A DNA stretch of 64,000 bases from Sulfuritalea sp. (GCA_023229545.1 JALNZB010000010.1:1-64000), one strand, 5' to 3'. Shown: positions 37,443-46,572, numbered from the stretch's first letter. Translations and numbers: made by a program. The notes: generated from the sequence alone by a model not told the origin.

Positions 37443-38062
37443 AAGACATGCCTGTTACGCCTCCGCTTGACCGCCACTACGCCCCGAGGGATTTTCGCGA
37501 CCGTCTGGCCTATGCCTTCATCAGGTTCTTGCGTTTCTTCGCCGATACCTTTTTCGCCAAGCGGTACGGCCATCGAGCCGTGATACTGGAAACGGTGGCA
37601 GGCGTGCCGGGCATGGTGGGCGGCTCGCTGCAACATTTGCGCGCCCTGCGCCGGATGGAAAGCGATCACGGCTGGATTCACGTGCTTCTCGAAGAGGCCG
37701 AGAATGAGCGCATGCACCTGATGACCTTCATCCACATTACCCGGCCGACGCGACTGGAGCATCTGCTGATAGTCATTGCGCAGGGCATCTTCTACAACCT
37801 GTTCTTCCTGATCTACCTGATTTCGCCCAGGACATCCCATCGCATCGTCGGCTACCTGGAAGAAGAGGCGGTTCATAGCTACACCGAGTATCTGGCCGGC
37901 GTGGATGACGGCAGCTACGCCAACGTCGCGGCGCCAAAAATCGCCATCGACTACTGGAAGCTCGACGCCAGCGCGCGCTTGCGCGAGGTCATTATCGCGG
38001 TACGTGCCGACGAATGTCACCACCGCGACGTCAATCACCAATATGCCAACGAATTGGTTTGA
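37439..38062 (+). CDS. aox: Alternative oxidase (cyanide-insensitive ubiquinol oxidase)
   Basis: 207 residues of the interfacial di-iron quinol oxidase that reduces oxygen to water without pumping protons. All ligand motifs are present: LETVAG (E51), ENERMH (E90, H93), LEEEAVHSYTEY (E142) and RADECHHRDVNH (E192, H195). Helices at about 50-65 and 108-130 give membrane attachment. AOX is uncommon in bacteria. It overlaps the hydrolase gene upstream and is 20 bases from a persulfide dioxygenase gene, suggesting respiration that resists sulfide or cyanide. Confidence 0.95.
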   Translation: MKDMPVTPPLDRHYAPRDFRDRLAYAFIRFLRFFADTFFAKRYGHRAVILETVAGVPGMVGGSLQHLRALRRMESDHGWIHVLLEEAENERMHLMTFIHITRPTRLEHLLIVIAQGIFYNLFFLIYLISPRTSHRIVGYLEEEAVHSYTEYLAGVDDGSYANVAAPKIAIDYWKLDASARLREVIIAVRADECHHRDVNHQYANELV

Positions 38063-38082
38063 AGTGGGAGAGAATAGTTTCG

Positions 38083-38832
38083 ATGATCTTCCGCCAGCTA
38101 TTTGAACCACTCTCCAGTACCTATACCTATCTGCTCGGCTGCGAGGAAACCCGTCGCGCCGTGTTGATCGATCCGGTGATCGTCGCCGTGGAGCGCGATC
38201 TGGTTGAACTGTCGCAGCTCGGACTGACATTGACCCATACCCTGGATACGCACATCCACGCCGATCACATCACAGCGGCGCTGGAGTTGAAGAAAAGGGT
38301 CGGCAGCAAGATCGCCGCGCCGGCCTTTGACCGGCTGCCATGCGTCGACATCGGCATTGAGGAAGGCACACCTTTTCAGGTGGGCAGCATCGCGCTGCAA
38401 CCCTTGCACACGCCAGGCCATACCGCCGGCCATTTCGCCTATCTGTCGGCTGACAGGGTGTTTACCGGCGATGCGCTGCTGATCGGGAGCTGCGGTCGCA
38501 CCGACTTTCAGGACGGCGATGCCGACACACTTTACAAGAGCATCACGGAGAAGCTGTATTCCCTGGCGGACGATGTTCTGGTGTACCCGGCTCATGACTA
38601 CAAGAATCGCCACGTTTCCTCGATAGCGCAGGAAAAGAAGTGCAATCCCCGGATTGGACAGAAACGGACCCTGGAGGAATTCAGAAACATCATGGCTAAC
38701 CTGAACCTGCCCTATCCCAAGTTCATTGACTACGCAGTGCCCGGCAACAAGCTCTGTGGCGTTTGTCCCTGCGATCTGCCCGAAAAGCTCAAGAAGTACT
38801 GCCAGCACATGAGCGGAAGCCAGCAGGGCTGA
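38083..38832 (+). CDS. ETHE1-like persulfide dioxygenase (MBL fold)
   Basis: 249 residues. The metallo-beta-lactamase motifs are THIHADHITAA, TPGHTAGH, FTGDALLIGSCGRTDF and VYPAHDY, with the single-iron ligand set of ETHE1/SdoA. These enzymes oxidise glutathione persulfide to sulfite in sulfide detoxification. The C-terminus has an extra cysteine cluster (LCGVCPCDLPEKLKKYC) not needed for the fold. ATG 38083 is chosen because it begins the conserved fold. The downstream DUF1566 gene starts in the stop codon (TGATG). Confidence 0.88.
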   Translation: MIFRQLFEPLSSTYTYLLGCEETRRAVLIDPVIVAVERDLVELSQLGLTLTHTLDTHIHADHITAALELKKRVGSKIAAPAFDRLPCVDIGIEEGTPFQVGSIALQPLHTPGHTAGHFAYLSADRVFTGDALLIGSCGRTDFQDGDADTLYKSITEKLYSLADDVLVYPAHDYKNRHVSSIAQEKKCNPRIGQKRTLEEFRNIMANLNLPYPKFIDYAVPGNKLCGVCPCDLPEKLKKYCQHMSGSQQG

Positions 38833-39923
38833 TGTTCGGTGCGTGCCAACACCATGAGACGGCGACCATCGTGACCTCATACCATTACCTGTCTACCGGG
38901 CAACGCACCTGTCATGACGACGATGGGTGTCAGGTTGCGTGCCAGGATTCCGGACATGACGCGTCGTTTGCCGTTGGCACGCCCTGGCCGCAACCGCGTT
39001 TTGAATTGCACGATGACCAAGTAATGGATCTACTGACCGGCCTGATCTGGTGTCGCAATGCAGGTCTGGCGGAGTTTCCGCTCACTTGGCAGGAAGCGCT
39101 GGATTTCGTCGCGATCATGAACCGGGAACAGAAATTTGGTCAGCGCGACTGGCGCATGCCGAATCGCCGCGAATTGCGCAGCTTGCTCAGCCTGCAAACC
39201 CGATTGCCGGCCCTGCCCGAGCACCATCCGTTCATCAACGTGTTCGACGGCTGGTACTGGACAGCGACGACGGCAGCCATCGGCCCGGCGCACGCCTGGT
39301 ATGTGGCGCTGGATGGCGGTCGCATGTTTTACGGCGGCAAAGATCAATCCTTCATGCTGTGGCCGGTACGGGGCGCAGGTCTGGGCCTTGTCCCGCGCAC
39401 AGGCCAGAGCCTGTGCCACGACACCGCCGGCAAAGTCATTTCATGCTCCGGTTTCGGTCAGGACGGCGAATTCCGTTATGGTGCGCCGTGGCCCGAGCCA
39501 CGCTTCGAAATAGTTCATGCCGGCGTACTGGATCATCTCACCGGCCTGATCTGGCGTCGCGGCGCGAACCTCACACCGCAACCAGTGCTGTGGCGCGAGG
39601 CATTGGCAGCGGTGGCCGGACTCGACCGGGAAGCTGCGGGAACTCACTGGCGGCTGCCCACCATCAACGAACTGGAAACCCTGGTGGATTGCGCCGCCCA
39701 CAGCCCGGCCTTGCCATCCGGGCATCCTTTCACCGACGTGCAGGACATTTACTGGTCATCCACCACCAGCCTGTTCGAACCGGATTGGGCTTGGGCGCTG
39801 TATCTGGAAAAGGGCGCGACAGGCGTCGGACAAAAGCGCTTTGCGCAATTTTCGGTATGGGCCGTGGCAACTTTCGACCGCACGTCAGACGGTTCCCCGA
39901 CCACAAATATCCTGACGCAATGA
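38832..39923 (+). CDS. Tandem DUF1566 (Lcl C-terminal) protein
   Basis: 363 residues with two DUF1566 domains. The first is at about 50-185 (LLTGLIWCRNA, DWRMPNRRELRSLLSLQ, WYWTATTAA, MLWPVRG). The second is at about 190-350 (HLTGLIWRRGANL, HWRLPTINELETLVDC, IYWSSTTS, SVWAV). Both begin with a TGQxxCHD motif. No signal peptide is evident, unlike the single-domain relative at 10750. The start overlaps the dioxygenase stop as TGATG. Function unknown, but it is part of the AOX operon by spacing. Confidence 0.8.
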   Translation: MFGACQHHETATIVTSYHYLSTGQRTCHDDDGCQVACQDSGHDASFAVGTPWPQPRFELHDDQVMDLLTGLIWCRNAGLAEFPLTWQEALDFVAIMNREQKFGQRDWRMPNRRELRSLLSLQTRLPALPEHHPFINVFDGWYWTATTAAIGPAHAWYVALDGGRMFYGGKDQSFMLWPVRGAGLGLVPRTGQSLCHDTAGKVISCSGFGQDGEFRYGAPWPEPRFEIVHAGVLDHLTGLIWRRGANLTPQPVLWREALAAVAGLDREAAGTHWRLPTINELETLVDCAAHSPALPSGHPFTDVQDIYWSSTTSLFEPDWAWALYLEKGATGVGQKRFAQFSVWAVATFDRTSDGSPTTNILTQ

Positions 39924-39941
39924 ATTCGTAAGGAGTGAGCC

Positions 39942-41306
39942 ATGTCAGTTTCGTCTCGAATTAGTCGGCTGATGGTCGTATTGCCCGCCACGGCGCTTGC
40001 CTGCTGCGCGCTGACCGCGTCAGCGGCCGACGAGGACTTTTCCACGCTGAGCAAACGCCTCCAAGCGGAGAAGCCGAAGTTCGCGCAGCGCCAGCAGGAC
40101 TTGCTCGCGCAGCGCTACGACCTCGCCGACCGGCCATTCAAGGGAGCCACCATGTCGCGCGGCAAACCGATGCAGGATGGCGTGCGCGTGCGGCTACCGG
40201 CAGGCATGAGCTGGGAAAAGCTTGCCGCCTTGTCGCCTGATGAAGTCAAGGCACGGCAACTCTGGCCGGTCGGCTTCCTGCCGCTGCCGCATCCTCACCA
40301 CGAAGCGGGCGGCATGGTCTTCCCCAAATTCCTCATCAAGGAAATGAAGCAGCAAACTGATCGCGATCTGACGCGCTTCGATCTCGATTACGACTTGCCG
40401 GATCATTTCCTGCCCGAGTTTCCGGCGGCGATCTATCTGACGACGCGACCCGATCTGGGCGATGTGTCGCAAGGCAAACTGCTGACGCTGGGCAACTACT
40501 ACCGGGTGTTCAAGGACATCCTCAATCCCAAGCAACTCGAAGGCTTGCGCCTGCTGGTGACGCCCTTTCCCCAGCAGCAGTTCAACGCCACCGAAGACCG
40601 CCGCAGCCTGAAGGCGCATCCGGGCGTGGCCTGTTTTGATTGCCACGCCAACGGTCACACCAACGCTTCCACCCACACCGTCGGCGACATCCGACCCAAT
40701 GAGCATCGCCATCGCATCGGCACGCCAACGCTGCGCGGATTGAACATCCAGCGCCTGTTCGGTTCGCAGCGGGCGATGAAAACCGTGGAGGACTTCACCG
40801 AATTCGAGCAGCGCGCCGCCTACTTCGATGGCATCCCGGCCGACGCGGCGCGCAAGGGCACCAACGTGCTCGAACGCGGCAGCCAGGTGCATTTCATGGC
40901 GGAGTTTCAGGCCCTGCTCGACTTCCCGCCGGCGCCGAAACTCAATGTCTTCGGCAAGCTCGATGCCGCCAAAGCCAGCGCCAACGAGTTGCGCGGCCAG
41001 GCGGTGTTCTTCGGCAAGGGCCAGTGCGCGAGCTGCCACACCCCGCCCTACTACACCGATAATCTCATGCACAACCTGAAGGTGGAGCGCTTCTTCAGCA
41101 AGGTCACGATCAACGGACGCACGGCATCGGCCGACGGCCCGATCAAGACCTTCCCGCTGCGCGGCATCAAGGACTCGCCGCCGTATCTGCACGATGACCG
41201 TCTGCTGACGCTGGAGGACACGGTCGAGTTCTTCAACCTGGTGCTGGAGTTGAAGCTGAATGAAGAGGAAAAAAAGGACCTGGTGGCCTTCATGCGGGTG
41301 TTGTAG
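39942..41306 (+). CDS. Dihaem c-type cytochrome (peroxidase-like)
   Basis: 454 residues with a signal peptide (PATALACCALTASA) and two haem c sites, CFDCH near 230 and CASCH near 365. The layout resembles MauG/cytochrome c peroxidase-type dihaem proteins, with a longer N-terminal region. It is periplasmic and could be an electron acceptor, a peroxidase, or part of sulfur oxidation. AAGGAG lies 8 bases before ATG. It is the last gene of the AOX operon and converges on the CAP-domain gene. Confidence 0.85.
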   Translation: MSVSSRISRLMVVLPATALACCALTASAADEDFSTLSKRLQAEKPKFAQRQQDLLAQRYDLADRPFKGATMSRGKPMQDGVRVRLPAGMSWEKLAALSPDEVKARQLWPVGFLPLPHPHHEAGGMVFPKFLIKEMKQQTDRDLTRFDLDYDLPDHFLPEFPAAIYLTTRPDLGDVSQGKLLTLGNYYRVFKDILNPKQLEGLRLLVTPFPQQQFNATEDRRSLKAHPGVACFDCHANGHTNASTHTVGDIRPNEHRHRIGTPTLRGLNIQRLFGSQRAMKTVEDFTEFEQRAAYFDGIPADAARKGTNVLERGSQVHFMAEFQALLDFPPAPKLNVFGKLDAAKASANELRGQAVFFGKGQCASCHTPPYYTDNLMHNLKVERFFSKVTINGRTASADGPIKTFPLRGIKDSPPYLHDDRLLTLEDTVEFFNLVLELKLNEEEKKDLVAFMRVL

Positions 41307-41368
41307 GCCGCTGTCGCATCCCAAGCGGACCCATTGGGTCGATTACGCCGCCCACCGAATCTATCCAA

Positions 41369-42205
41369 TCAGCGCGGCGTGCCGAATTCCTGCGTCCAGT
41401 ACACGCCCAATTTGCTCTTGCGATCGATCGCGAAGGCAACGCCCATTTCGGTAAACGCCGGATCCATCAGGTTGGCGCAATGCGTCGGGCTACTTATCCA
41501 GCCAGCCACGACATCCTCCGGACTCATTTTCCCGCCAGCGATGTTTTCGCCAGTAACCCGGTATTTGTAGCCGGCCCGCTCGACACGTTGCGCCGCAGTC
41601 GAACCGTCGCGACCGCCGTGGCTCAAGTAGTTGAAGCGCGCCATTTCCCTGGAATGCAGGCTCGATGCCTCGGCAAGCTCGTCGTTCCAGCTTAGTGGCG
41701 GCGCCGCATTGAACGTCTGGTTACCGCAGTTTCGCCGCCTTGCGCGAGCCTGGTTGACCAGGTCGAGCGTGCGCTGCCCTGCGGTTTGCCCGTCCATCTC
41801 CGCCATTGGCGCAAAGGGCGCCGCCATGACGATCCAGACCTGCTGCGCGTCCAGATATATTCCAACCTCCGTCATTGCGGCATCCTGTAACTGCCGGCAG
41901 TAGCTTCGTTTTTCCAGTATCCCTGCCACCTGTGCATTGATCCCGTTACCGCTGAAGCTCAGGGCACTGGCATGGGTCGCCCGGTATCCCGCTGCCATCA
42001 GGCTTTGCTCCAGATTGTTTCCTCGCGCCAGACCGCTGGCGACGCGTTCCAGCGCGGCCTGCGGTTTCAGTAACGGCAATTGCTTCGCGATGTCGCAATT
42101 GCCTTCACCATCGCGAAGCCGATTGATCGTGGTGTATAGATCGCCCGCCATCGCATCGAAACAGACGGCAAACAACAACAGACAGGAAAGAATGTGAAGG
42201 CGCAT
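41369..42205 (-). CDS. Exported CAP-domain (SCP/PR1-like) protein
   Basis: 278 residues. A signal peptide (LHILSCLLLFAVCFDAMA) and an unassigned 120-residue N-terminal part precede the CAP domain (about 145-275). Its motifs are LDLVNQARARRRNCG, AASLHSREMARFNYLSHGG-type sequence, GENIAGG, and the final HCANLMDPAFTEMGVAFA and WTQEFG. Bacterial CAP proteins are secreted and of mostly unknown function. Confidence 0.88.
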   Translation of the reverse strand: MRLHILSCLLLFAVCFDAMAGDLYTTINRLRDGEGNCDIAKQLPLLKPQAALERVASGLARGNNLEQSLMAAGYRATHASALSFSGNGINAQVAGILEKRSYCRQLQDAAMTEVGIYLDAQQVWIVMAAPFAPMAEMDGQTAGQRTLDLVNQARARRRNCGNQTFNAAPPLSWNDELAEASSLHSREMARFNYLSHGGRDGSTAAQRVERAGYKYRVTGENIAGGKMSPEDVVAGWISSPTHCANLMDPAFTEMGVAFAIDRKSKLGVYWTQEFGTPR

Positions 42206-42251
42206 GATCTTGGGCGGCAGATAAAGGACGTATTCGGATCAGTTTGCGCCG

Positions 42252-42294
42252 CACCGGGGACGAGTGAGCAAGTGAGCTTGCACCCGCCCCGGTG
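42252..42294. other. Nested hairpin after the collagen-like gene
   Basis: An outer stem CACCGGGG (42252-42259)/CCCCGGTG (42287-42294) encloses an inner stem GCAAG/CTTGC. It lies between the collagen-like gene and the CAP gene on the minus strand. There is no T-tract, so it may be an RNA-stabilising or partial terminator structure. Confidence 0.5.
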
Positions 42295-42305
42295 TCAAGC
42301 CGAAC

Positions 42306-42611
42306 TCAGCGTGCCGGAGGTGCGGGCGGAACGACTATCACGGTATCGCCGCCGGTCCGGCCACGCGAACCTGTTGCACCGGTATCGCCGGTGGCGCCGG
42401 TATCTCCGGTCGATCCTGGTGCGCCGGTATTCCCGGTCGAGCCAGGCGCGCCTGTATAGCCGGTGGCTCCTGTAGCTCCTGTAGCGCCTGCAGGGCCGGC
42501 GGGTCCGGGAACGGCAATCGTGACCACTGCGGGAGCCACGGCGGCCGGTCTGTCGCACGCGCTCAACGCCGAAACCATCAATGCTGCCGAAAATACTATC
42601 GAATACTTCAT
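42306..42611 (-). CDS. Short collagen-like lipoprotein
   Basis: 101 residues. A signal peptide ends in ALSAC, a lipobox. Then come about 15 Gly-X-Y triplets (GPAGPAGATGATG, GAPGSTGNTGAPG and similar), interrupted by GYTGA- and GSRGRTGG-type units, and a Pro/Val-rich tail (VIVVPPAPPAR). Threonine in position Y is typical of bacterial collagen-like proteins. It is probably outer-membrane anchored. AAGGAA lies about 9 bases before ATG. Triplet repeats can vary by slippage. Confidence 0.8.
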   Translation of the reverse strand: MKYSIVFSAALMVSALSACDRPAAVAPAVVTIAVPGPAGPAGATGATGATGYTGAPGSTGNTGAPGSTGDTGATGDTGATGSRGRTGGDTVIVVPPAPPAR

Positions 42612-42894
42612 GGCAATTTCCTTCTTGAATGTTTGAGAACAATGGCCGACATAGGCGGGTTTGCATCCGTCGGAGTTGCGGCCAAAAGCTACGCCGCATC
42701 CGTGTGCCTCTCCGTTCGCTGAAGCACTTAGGGATGCCTGTTCGAACGGTTGCCCTGCCTGTCCCTGGTAGTTGCGGGAATTGATGCGCCTATGTGGGAG
42801 ACCGCACGGAGCCCGCTGCGTCCTGGGCGTAAACATCGTTCCAGGCACGGCACGAACTTCCACATGTCCGGACGCGAGTCCAAGGAGCAACTTC

Positions 42895-43122
42895 ATGAAA
42901 CCGACGTTGATCATCGGCATCGCGCTGATAGTTCTGGGTGGCGCCGTTCTCGGCTACGAGCAATACAGCTATACGACGAAAGAACAGGTGTTCCAGATCG
43001 GGACGATTACGGCGACGGCCGAAAAGACCCATACGGTTTTGCTGCCGCCGTTGCTGGGCTGGTTGCTGGTCGGCGGTGGCGTGTTGGTGCTGGCCATCGC
43101 GGCGCTGAACAAGAAAAACTGA
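42895..43122 (+). CDS. Small DUF3185-like membrane protein
   Basis: 75 residues with two membrane helices (LIIGIALIVLGGAVLGY and LLGWLLVGGGVLVLAIAAL) around a 30-residue loop. This resembles DUF3185 proteins of unknown function. CAAGGAG lies 8 bases before ATG 42895. It is alone on the plus strand between minus-strand units. Confidence 0.7.
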   Translation: MKPTLIIGIALIVLGGAVLGYEQYSYTTKEQVFQIGTITATAEKTHTVLLPPLLGWLLVGGGVLVLAIAALNKKN

Positions 43123-43220
43123 AGCAAAGCGATTCGAGGTATGAACTGCGACCTTGCTTTCGCCTCAAGCAGGCCCGCATTGCCGCATCAAAACAATCCT
43201 GGGCGCGGCCTGCCGAAATC

Positions 43221-44342
43221 TCACCGAACTGCAGCCGTGATCGCGGCGCAGACGCGATCGACGTCCGAATCGGCCATGGCGGGAAACAGCGGCAGCGTAA
43301 TGGTGCGGCGACCGATGTCCTCGGCATGGGGGAAGTCGCCCTCCTTGAACCCCATTGCGCGATACAGCGAGAACAGGTGCAGCGCCGGGTAATGCACGCC
43401 GACGCCGATGCCCTGCAGCTTCATGGCCGCGATGAATTTGCCGCGATCCGCGCCGGCGGGCAGCAGAACCTGGAACATGTGCCAGTTGCAGTTGCTGAAA
43501 TCCGCCACCGGCATTTCCAGCCCGAGCGCGGGATCGATGGCTGCGAAATAGCGTCGCGCAAGTTCGCGGCGGCGGGCGGTGAAGGCTTCGATATGCTTCA
43601 TCTGACCGAGGCCAATGGTGGCGGCGATGTCGGTCAAATTGAACTTGCCGCCCAGCACGTCGACATCCATGCCGCCGTCGGGGAAGCGCTGCACGCCTTG
43701 CAGGCGCAGGCGCTCGCACAAAGGCGGGTCGATGTCGACGGGCAGCACCAAGGCGCCGCCTTCGCAGGTGGTCAGGTTCTTGTTGGCGTGGAAACTGAAG
43801 GAGACGAAATCTTTGCCGTTGCCAAATGAGTTGCCGATTGGCTTGCCCTGCCACGAGGCGCCGAAGGCCTGCGCGGCGTCTTCGATCACGCGCAGTCCGT
43901 GCTTGTTGGCAATGGCGTAAAGCCGGTCACGATCCACTGGCAGGCCGGCGAGGTCAACCGGGATGATGGCTTTGGTCCTTGGCGTAATGGCGGCTTCAAG
44001 CTTGTCAAGATCGATGTTGCGGGTTAGCGGATCGACATCGACGAACACCGGCGTCGCGCCGACTTCCAGAATCACGTTGGCGGTGGCGACCCAGGTCAAT
44101 GGAGTGGTAATCACCGTATCACCAGCGCCGACTTTTGCCAGCCGCAGCGCGACTTCGAGGGTGGCCGTGCCCGAATTGAAAACACGCACCGGGCGACCGC
44201 CGCAATAGTCGGACAAAGCGGCCTCGAAGGCCGCCACCTTGGGGCCGCTGGTAATCCAGCCGGAGCGCAGCACGTTCGCCACTTCGGCGATGGTTTCCTC
44301 GTCGATCGAGGGCCGGGTGAAAGGCAAAAACGGAGCCGTCAT
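43221..44342 (-). CDS. DegT/DnrJ/EryC1 (ArnB-like) aminotransferase
   Basis: 373 residues, PLP-dependent sugar aminotransferase fold. FNSGTATLEVAL, VIEDAAQAFGA and the PLP-lysine loop SFSFHANKNLTTCEGG are visible. Such enzymes add an amino group to nucleotide keto-sugars, as ArnB does for UDP-L-Ara4N. ATG 44342 overlaps the SMR gene end as ATGA. It is the last gene of a three-gene unit with an ArnT-like transferase, suggesting an aminosugar that decorates lipid A. Confidence 0.9.
   Translation of the reverse strand: MTAPFLPFTRPSIDEETIAEVANVLRSGWITSGPKVAAFEAALSDYCGGRPVRVFNSGTATLEVALRLAKVGAGDTVITTPLTWVATANVILEVGATPVFVDVDPLTRNIDLDKLEAAITPRTKAIIPVDLAGLPVDRDRLYAIANKHGLRVIEDAAQAFGASWQGKPIGNSFGNGKDFVSFSFHANKNLTTCEGGALVLPVDIDPPLCERLRLQGVQRFPDGGMDVDVLGGKFNLTDIAATIGLGQMKHIEAFTARRRELARRYFAAIDPALGLEMPVADFSNCNWHMFQVLLPAGADRGKFIAAMKLQGIGVGVHYPALHLFSLYRAMGFKEGDFPHAEDIGRRTITLPLFPAMADSDVDRVCAAITAAVR
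44113..44136 (-). repeat. Motif-like sequence in the aminotransferase gene
   Basis: ACCGTATCACCAGCGCCGAC then TTTT. It encodes KVGAGDTV, which also fits the family consensus at this position, so shared ancestry with the dispersed motif is uncertain. Confidence 0.4.
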
Positions 44343-44710
44343 GACCTGGCCACCAAAAACACGCCGACCACGATGAAGCCGATGCCCAGCAGTTTCTGCG
44401 CCGCCAGCGCCTCGCCGAACCACTGCCAGGCGACGAAGGCGTTGATGACATAGCCGATGGACAGCATCGGGTAGGCAATCGATACGGGAACCCTTGACAG
44501 CGCCATGATCCAGACCACCAGGCTCACCGCATAGCAGGCCATGCCGCCCAGGATGAACGGCTGGAAAGCCAGTTTGAGACCGATGGGCCAGATGTTATCG
44601 ACATGAAACTCGAAATGGCCGACGGCGTTGGTGCCGGCCTTGAGGAACAGTTGCGCGGCGGCGTTCAACAGCACGCCGGTCAGAACAAGGGAAAAGCTGA
44701 GGGCGTTCAT
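44339..44710 (-). CDS. SMR/EamA-type small transporter (ArnE/ArnF-like)
   Basis: 123 residues with four hydrophobic helices of the drug/metabolite transporter superfamily (AQLFLKAGTNAVG in helix 1; VSIAYPMLSIGYVINAF in helix 3). In arn operons the ArnE/ArnF pair flips undecaprenyl-phosphate-aminoarabinose; here a single subunit is present. It overlaps both neighbours by 4 bp, so it belongs to their pathway. Confidence 0.8.
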   Translation of the reverse strand: MNALSFSLVLTGVLLNAAAQLFLKAGTNAVGHFEFHVDNIWPIGLKLAFQPFILGGMACYAVSLVVWIMALSRVPVSIAYPMLSIGYVINAFVAWQWFGEALAAQKLLGIGFIVVGVFLVARS

Positions 44711-46368
44711 GGCTTTCTCACAATGACGCGGCGGCTATCGCGGACGACTTCGGTCATGGGTAATCCCTTCTTGCTCATTTCTCTCCAGGTGCCCGGCGAC
44801 ATCAGCGCCCAGGCGACGGGGGCGACACGCCATGAGCGCTCGAAGCCGGCGATGTCGGGAATGAACTTGTGCGGCTCCTGATCGATGCCGAAACCGAGTT
44901 CGTCACGATAGGCGACCATGGTGGTGGTGCGCTTCAGGTAGAACTGCAAGCTCTGGTCATAGGTATTGACGCTGAAGAAGGGCGCGTCCGGCGGAATTTT
45001 CGATCTGATCGCCGCAGCCACGTCATGCGCCGAATTGACCGAACCGAGACTGTCGTGGCCGAGCAGGAAGCCCTGGCCGAAGGCGAAGCCGCCGAAAGCC
45101 AGCGCGACCACGGCGGCCACGTTGCGTCCCTGCCGTCCCAGCCAGAACGCCATCAGGCCGCCCAGCAGCAAGGCGCCGGCTCCCGCATACAGCCAGGGTT
45201 GATAGGCCGCGTAGAGCGCCGCCGGCACCTGCGCGTTGGCGAAGCGGGTGACGTAAGGCACCAGAAACAGGCAGACGCCGCCGACGATTATGGCCGGCAG
45301 GGCATGCCGCTCGATGCGCCGCGATGGCCCATGACTCGCCAGATGCAGGCCGATCAGCGCGGCCAGCGCCGGGAAAATCGGCAGGATGTAGGACGCCAGC
45401 TTGGAACTCGACACCGAGAAGAAGACGAAGACCAGCACGGCCCAGACCAGCAGGAAACGCTGCGGCTGGAAACGGACGCCCGCCTCGCGCCGAAAACCGG
45501 CGGCAATCCCCTGTACCAGACTGCCGAGCCACGGCAGCATGCCGATCAGCAGGATGGGAATGAAATACCACATCGGCTGATAGCGACCGTGAGCCTTGGT
45601 CAGGAAACGCTGAAAATGTTCGTGGATGAAAAAGAAATGGGCGAATTCCGGGTTGGCCCATGACACCGCAATGAACCACGGCGCGGTGATCGCCAGCAGA
45701 ATCAGCAGGCCACGCAACGGGCGAATGCGCAGCATGAAGCCCCAGTCGCGCTGCCACAGGGCGTAGGCGACGACGGTGGCCGCCGGCAGCACCAGCCCGA
45801 TCAGGCCCTTGGAGAGCACCGCCAGCGCCAGCAGCACCCAGGCGCCGTCCTGCCAGCGCCGACTTTCACCCGGACTGGCGTCATCGCGCTGTCCCAGGCA
45901 CAGGGCGAATACGGCGGCGGCGAGAAAGAAACTGACACCCATGTCGAGGGTATTGACGTGACCGATCACGTTCCACAGCACGCTGCCGGCCAGCACCGCG
46001 CCGGCGATCAATCCGGCCTGCGCGCCGAACAGCCTGGCCGTGGCGAAGGCCGTGAAGATCACGCCGAGAAATCCGGTCAACGCCGGCCACAGTCGCGCGG
46101 TCCAGTGATGCTCGCCAAATACCGTGAAGGCCGTCGCCGTGGCCCAGTATTGCAGCGCCGGCTTCTCGAAATACTTGATGCCGTTCAGGCGCGGCGTCAG
46201 CCAGTCGCCGGTGGCGACCATTTCGCGCGGAATCTCCGCATAGCGCCCTTCGTCGGGGTTGATCAGGCGGCGCTGCTCCAGCGTGCCGAACCAGGCCAGG
46301 GCAAAGATCAGCAGCAGCGCGAGCAGCGGCCCCCGATGCAACTCGCGCAATTCGATCAGTTCGCGCAT
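44707..46368 (-). CDS. ArnT-like lipid A glycosyltransferase (GT39/GT83 type)
   Basis: 553 residues, about 12-13 hydrophobic helices. The N-terminal periplasmic loop has NPDEGRYAEIPREM with the essential DE, and FEKPALQYW. The length equals that of E. coli ArnT (550), and a soluble C-terminal periplasmic part follows the last helix. It transfers a sugar from undecaprenyl phosphate to lipid A. A dispersed-motif copy encodes ESRRWQDG in a short loop at about 168-175. It is the first gene of the unit; arnA, arnC and arnD are absent nearby. Confidence 0.85.
   Translation of the reverse strand: MRELIELRELHRGPLLALLLIFALAWFGTLEQRRLINPDEGRYAEIPREMVATGDWLTPRLNGIKYFEKPALQYWATATAFTVFGEHHWTARLWPALTGFLGVIFTAFATARLFGAQAGLIAGAVLAGSVLWNVIGHVNTLDMGVSFFLAAAVFALCLGQRDDASPGESRRWQDGAWVLLALAVLSKGLIGLVLPAATVVAYALWQRDWGFMLRIRPLRGLLILLAITAPWFIAVSWANPEFAHFFFIHEHFQRFLTKAHGRYQPMWYFIPILLIGMLPWLGSLVQGIAAGFRREAGVRFQPQRFLLVWAVLVFVFFSVSSSKLASYILPIFPALAALIGLHLASHGPSRRIERHALPAIIVGGVCLFLVPYVTRFANAQVPAALYAAYQPWLYAGAGALLLGGLMAFWLGRQGRNVAAVVALAFGGFAFGQGFLLGHDSLGSVNSAHDVAAAIRSKIPPDAPFFSVNTYDQSLQFYLKRTTTMVAYRDELGFGIDQEPHKFIPDIAGFERSWRVAPVAWALMSPGTWREMSKKGLPMTEVVRDSRRVIVRKP
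45844..45866 (-). repeat. Dispersed motif copy inside the arnT-like gene
   Basis: GCCGTCCTGCCAGCGCCGAC then TTT. In the gene's own (minus) direction it encodes ESRRWQDG in a loop between two membrane helices. Confidence 0.6.
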
Positions 46369-46572
46369 TCGATGATGAGCGCGGCGTCAGGGGAATGCAG
46401 CTTCATTCGGGGCACGAGTTTGGCAACGGGGCGGCAAAGACCGGTCAGGAACAAGAGTGGCGGGAAGCCGCATCACATCTGGATTTGCGGTGCAGCATGG
46501 GCTTCGGTTAACATTATACCTTCGACGACGCCGCCCGCCCCGGTCGGCCTCATGCAGAAAGGACGGTTGCCC

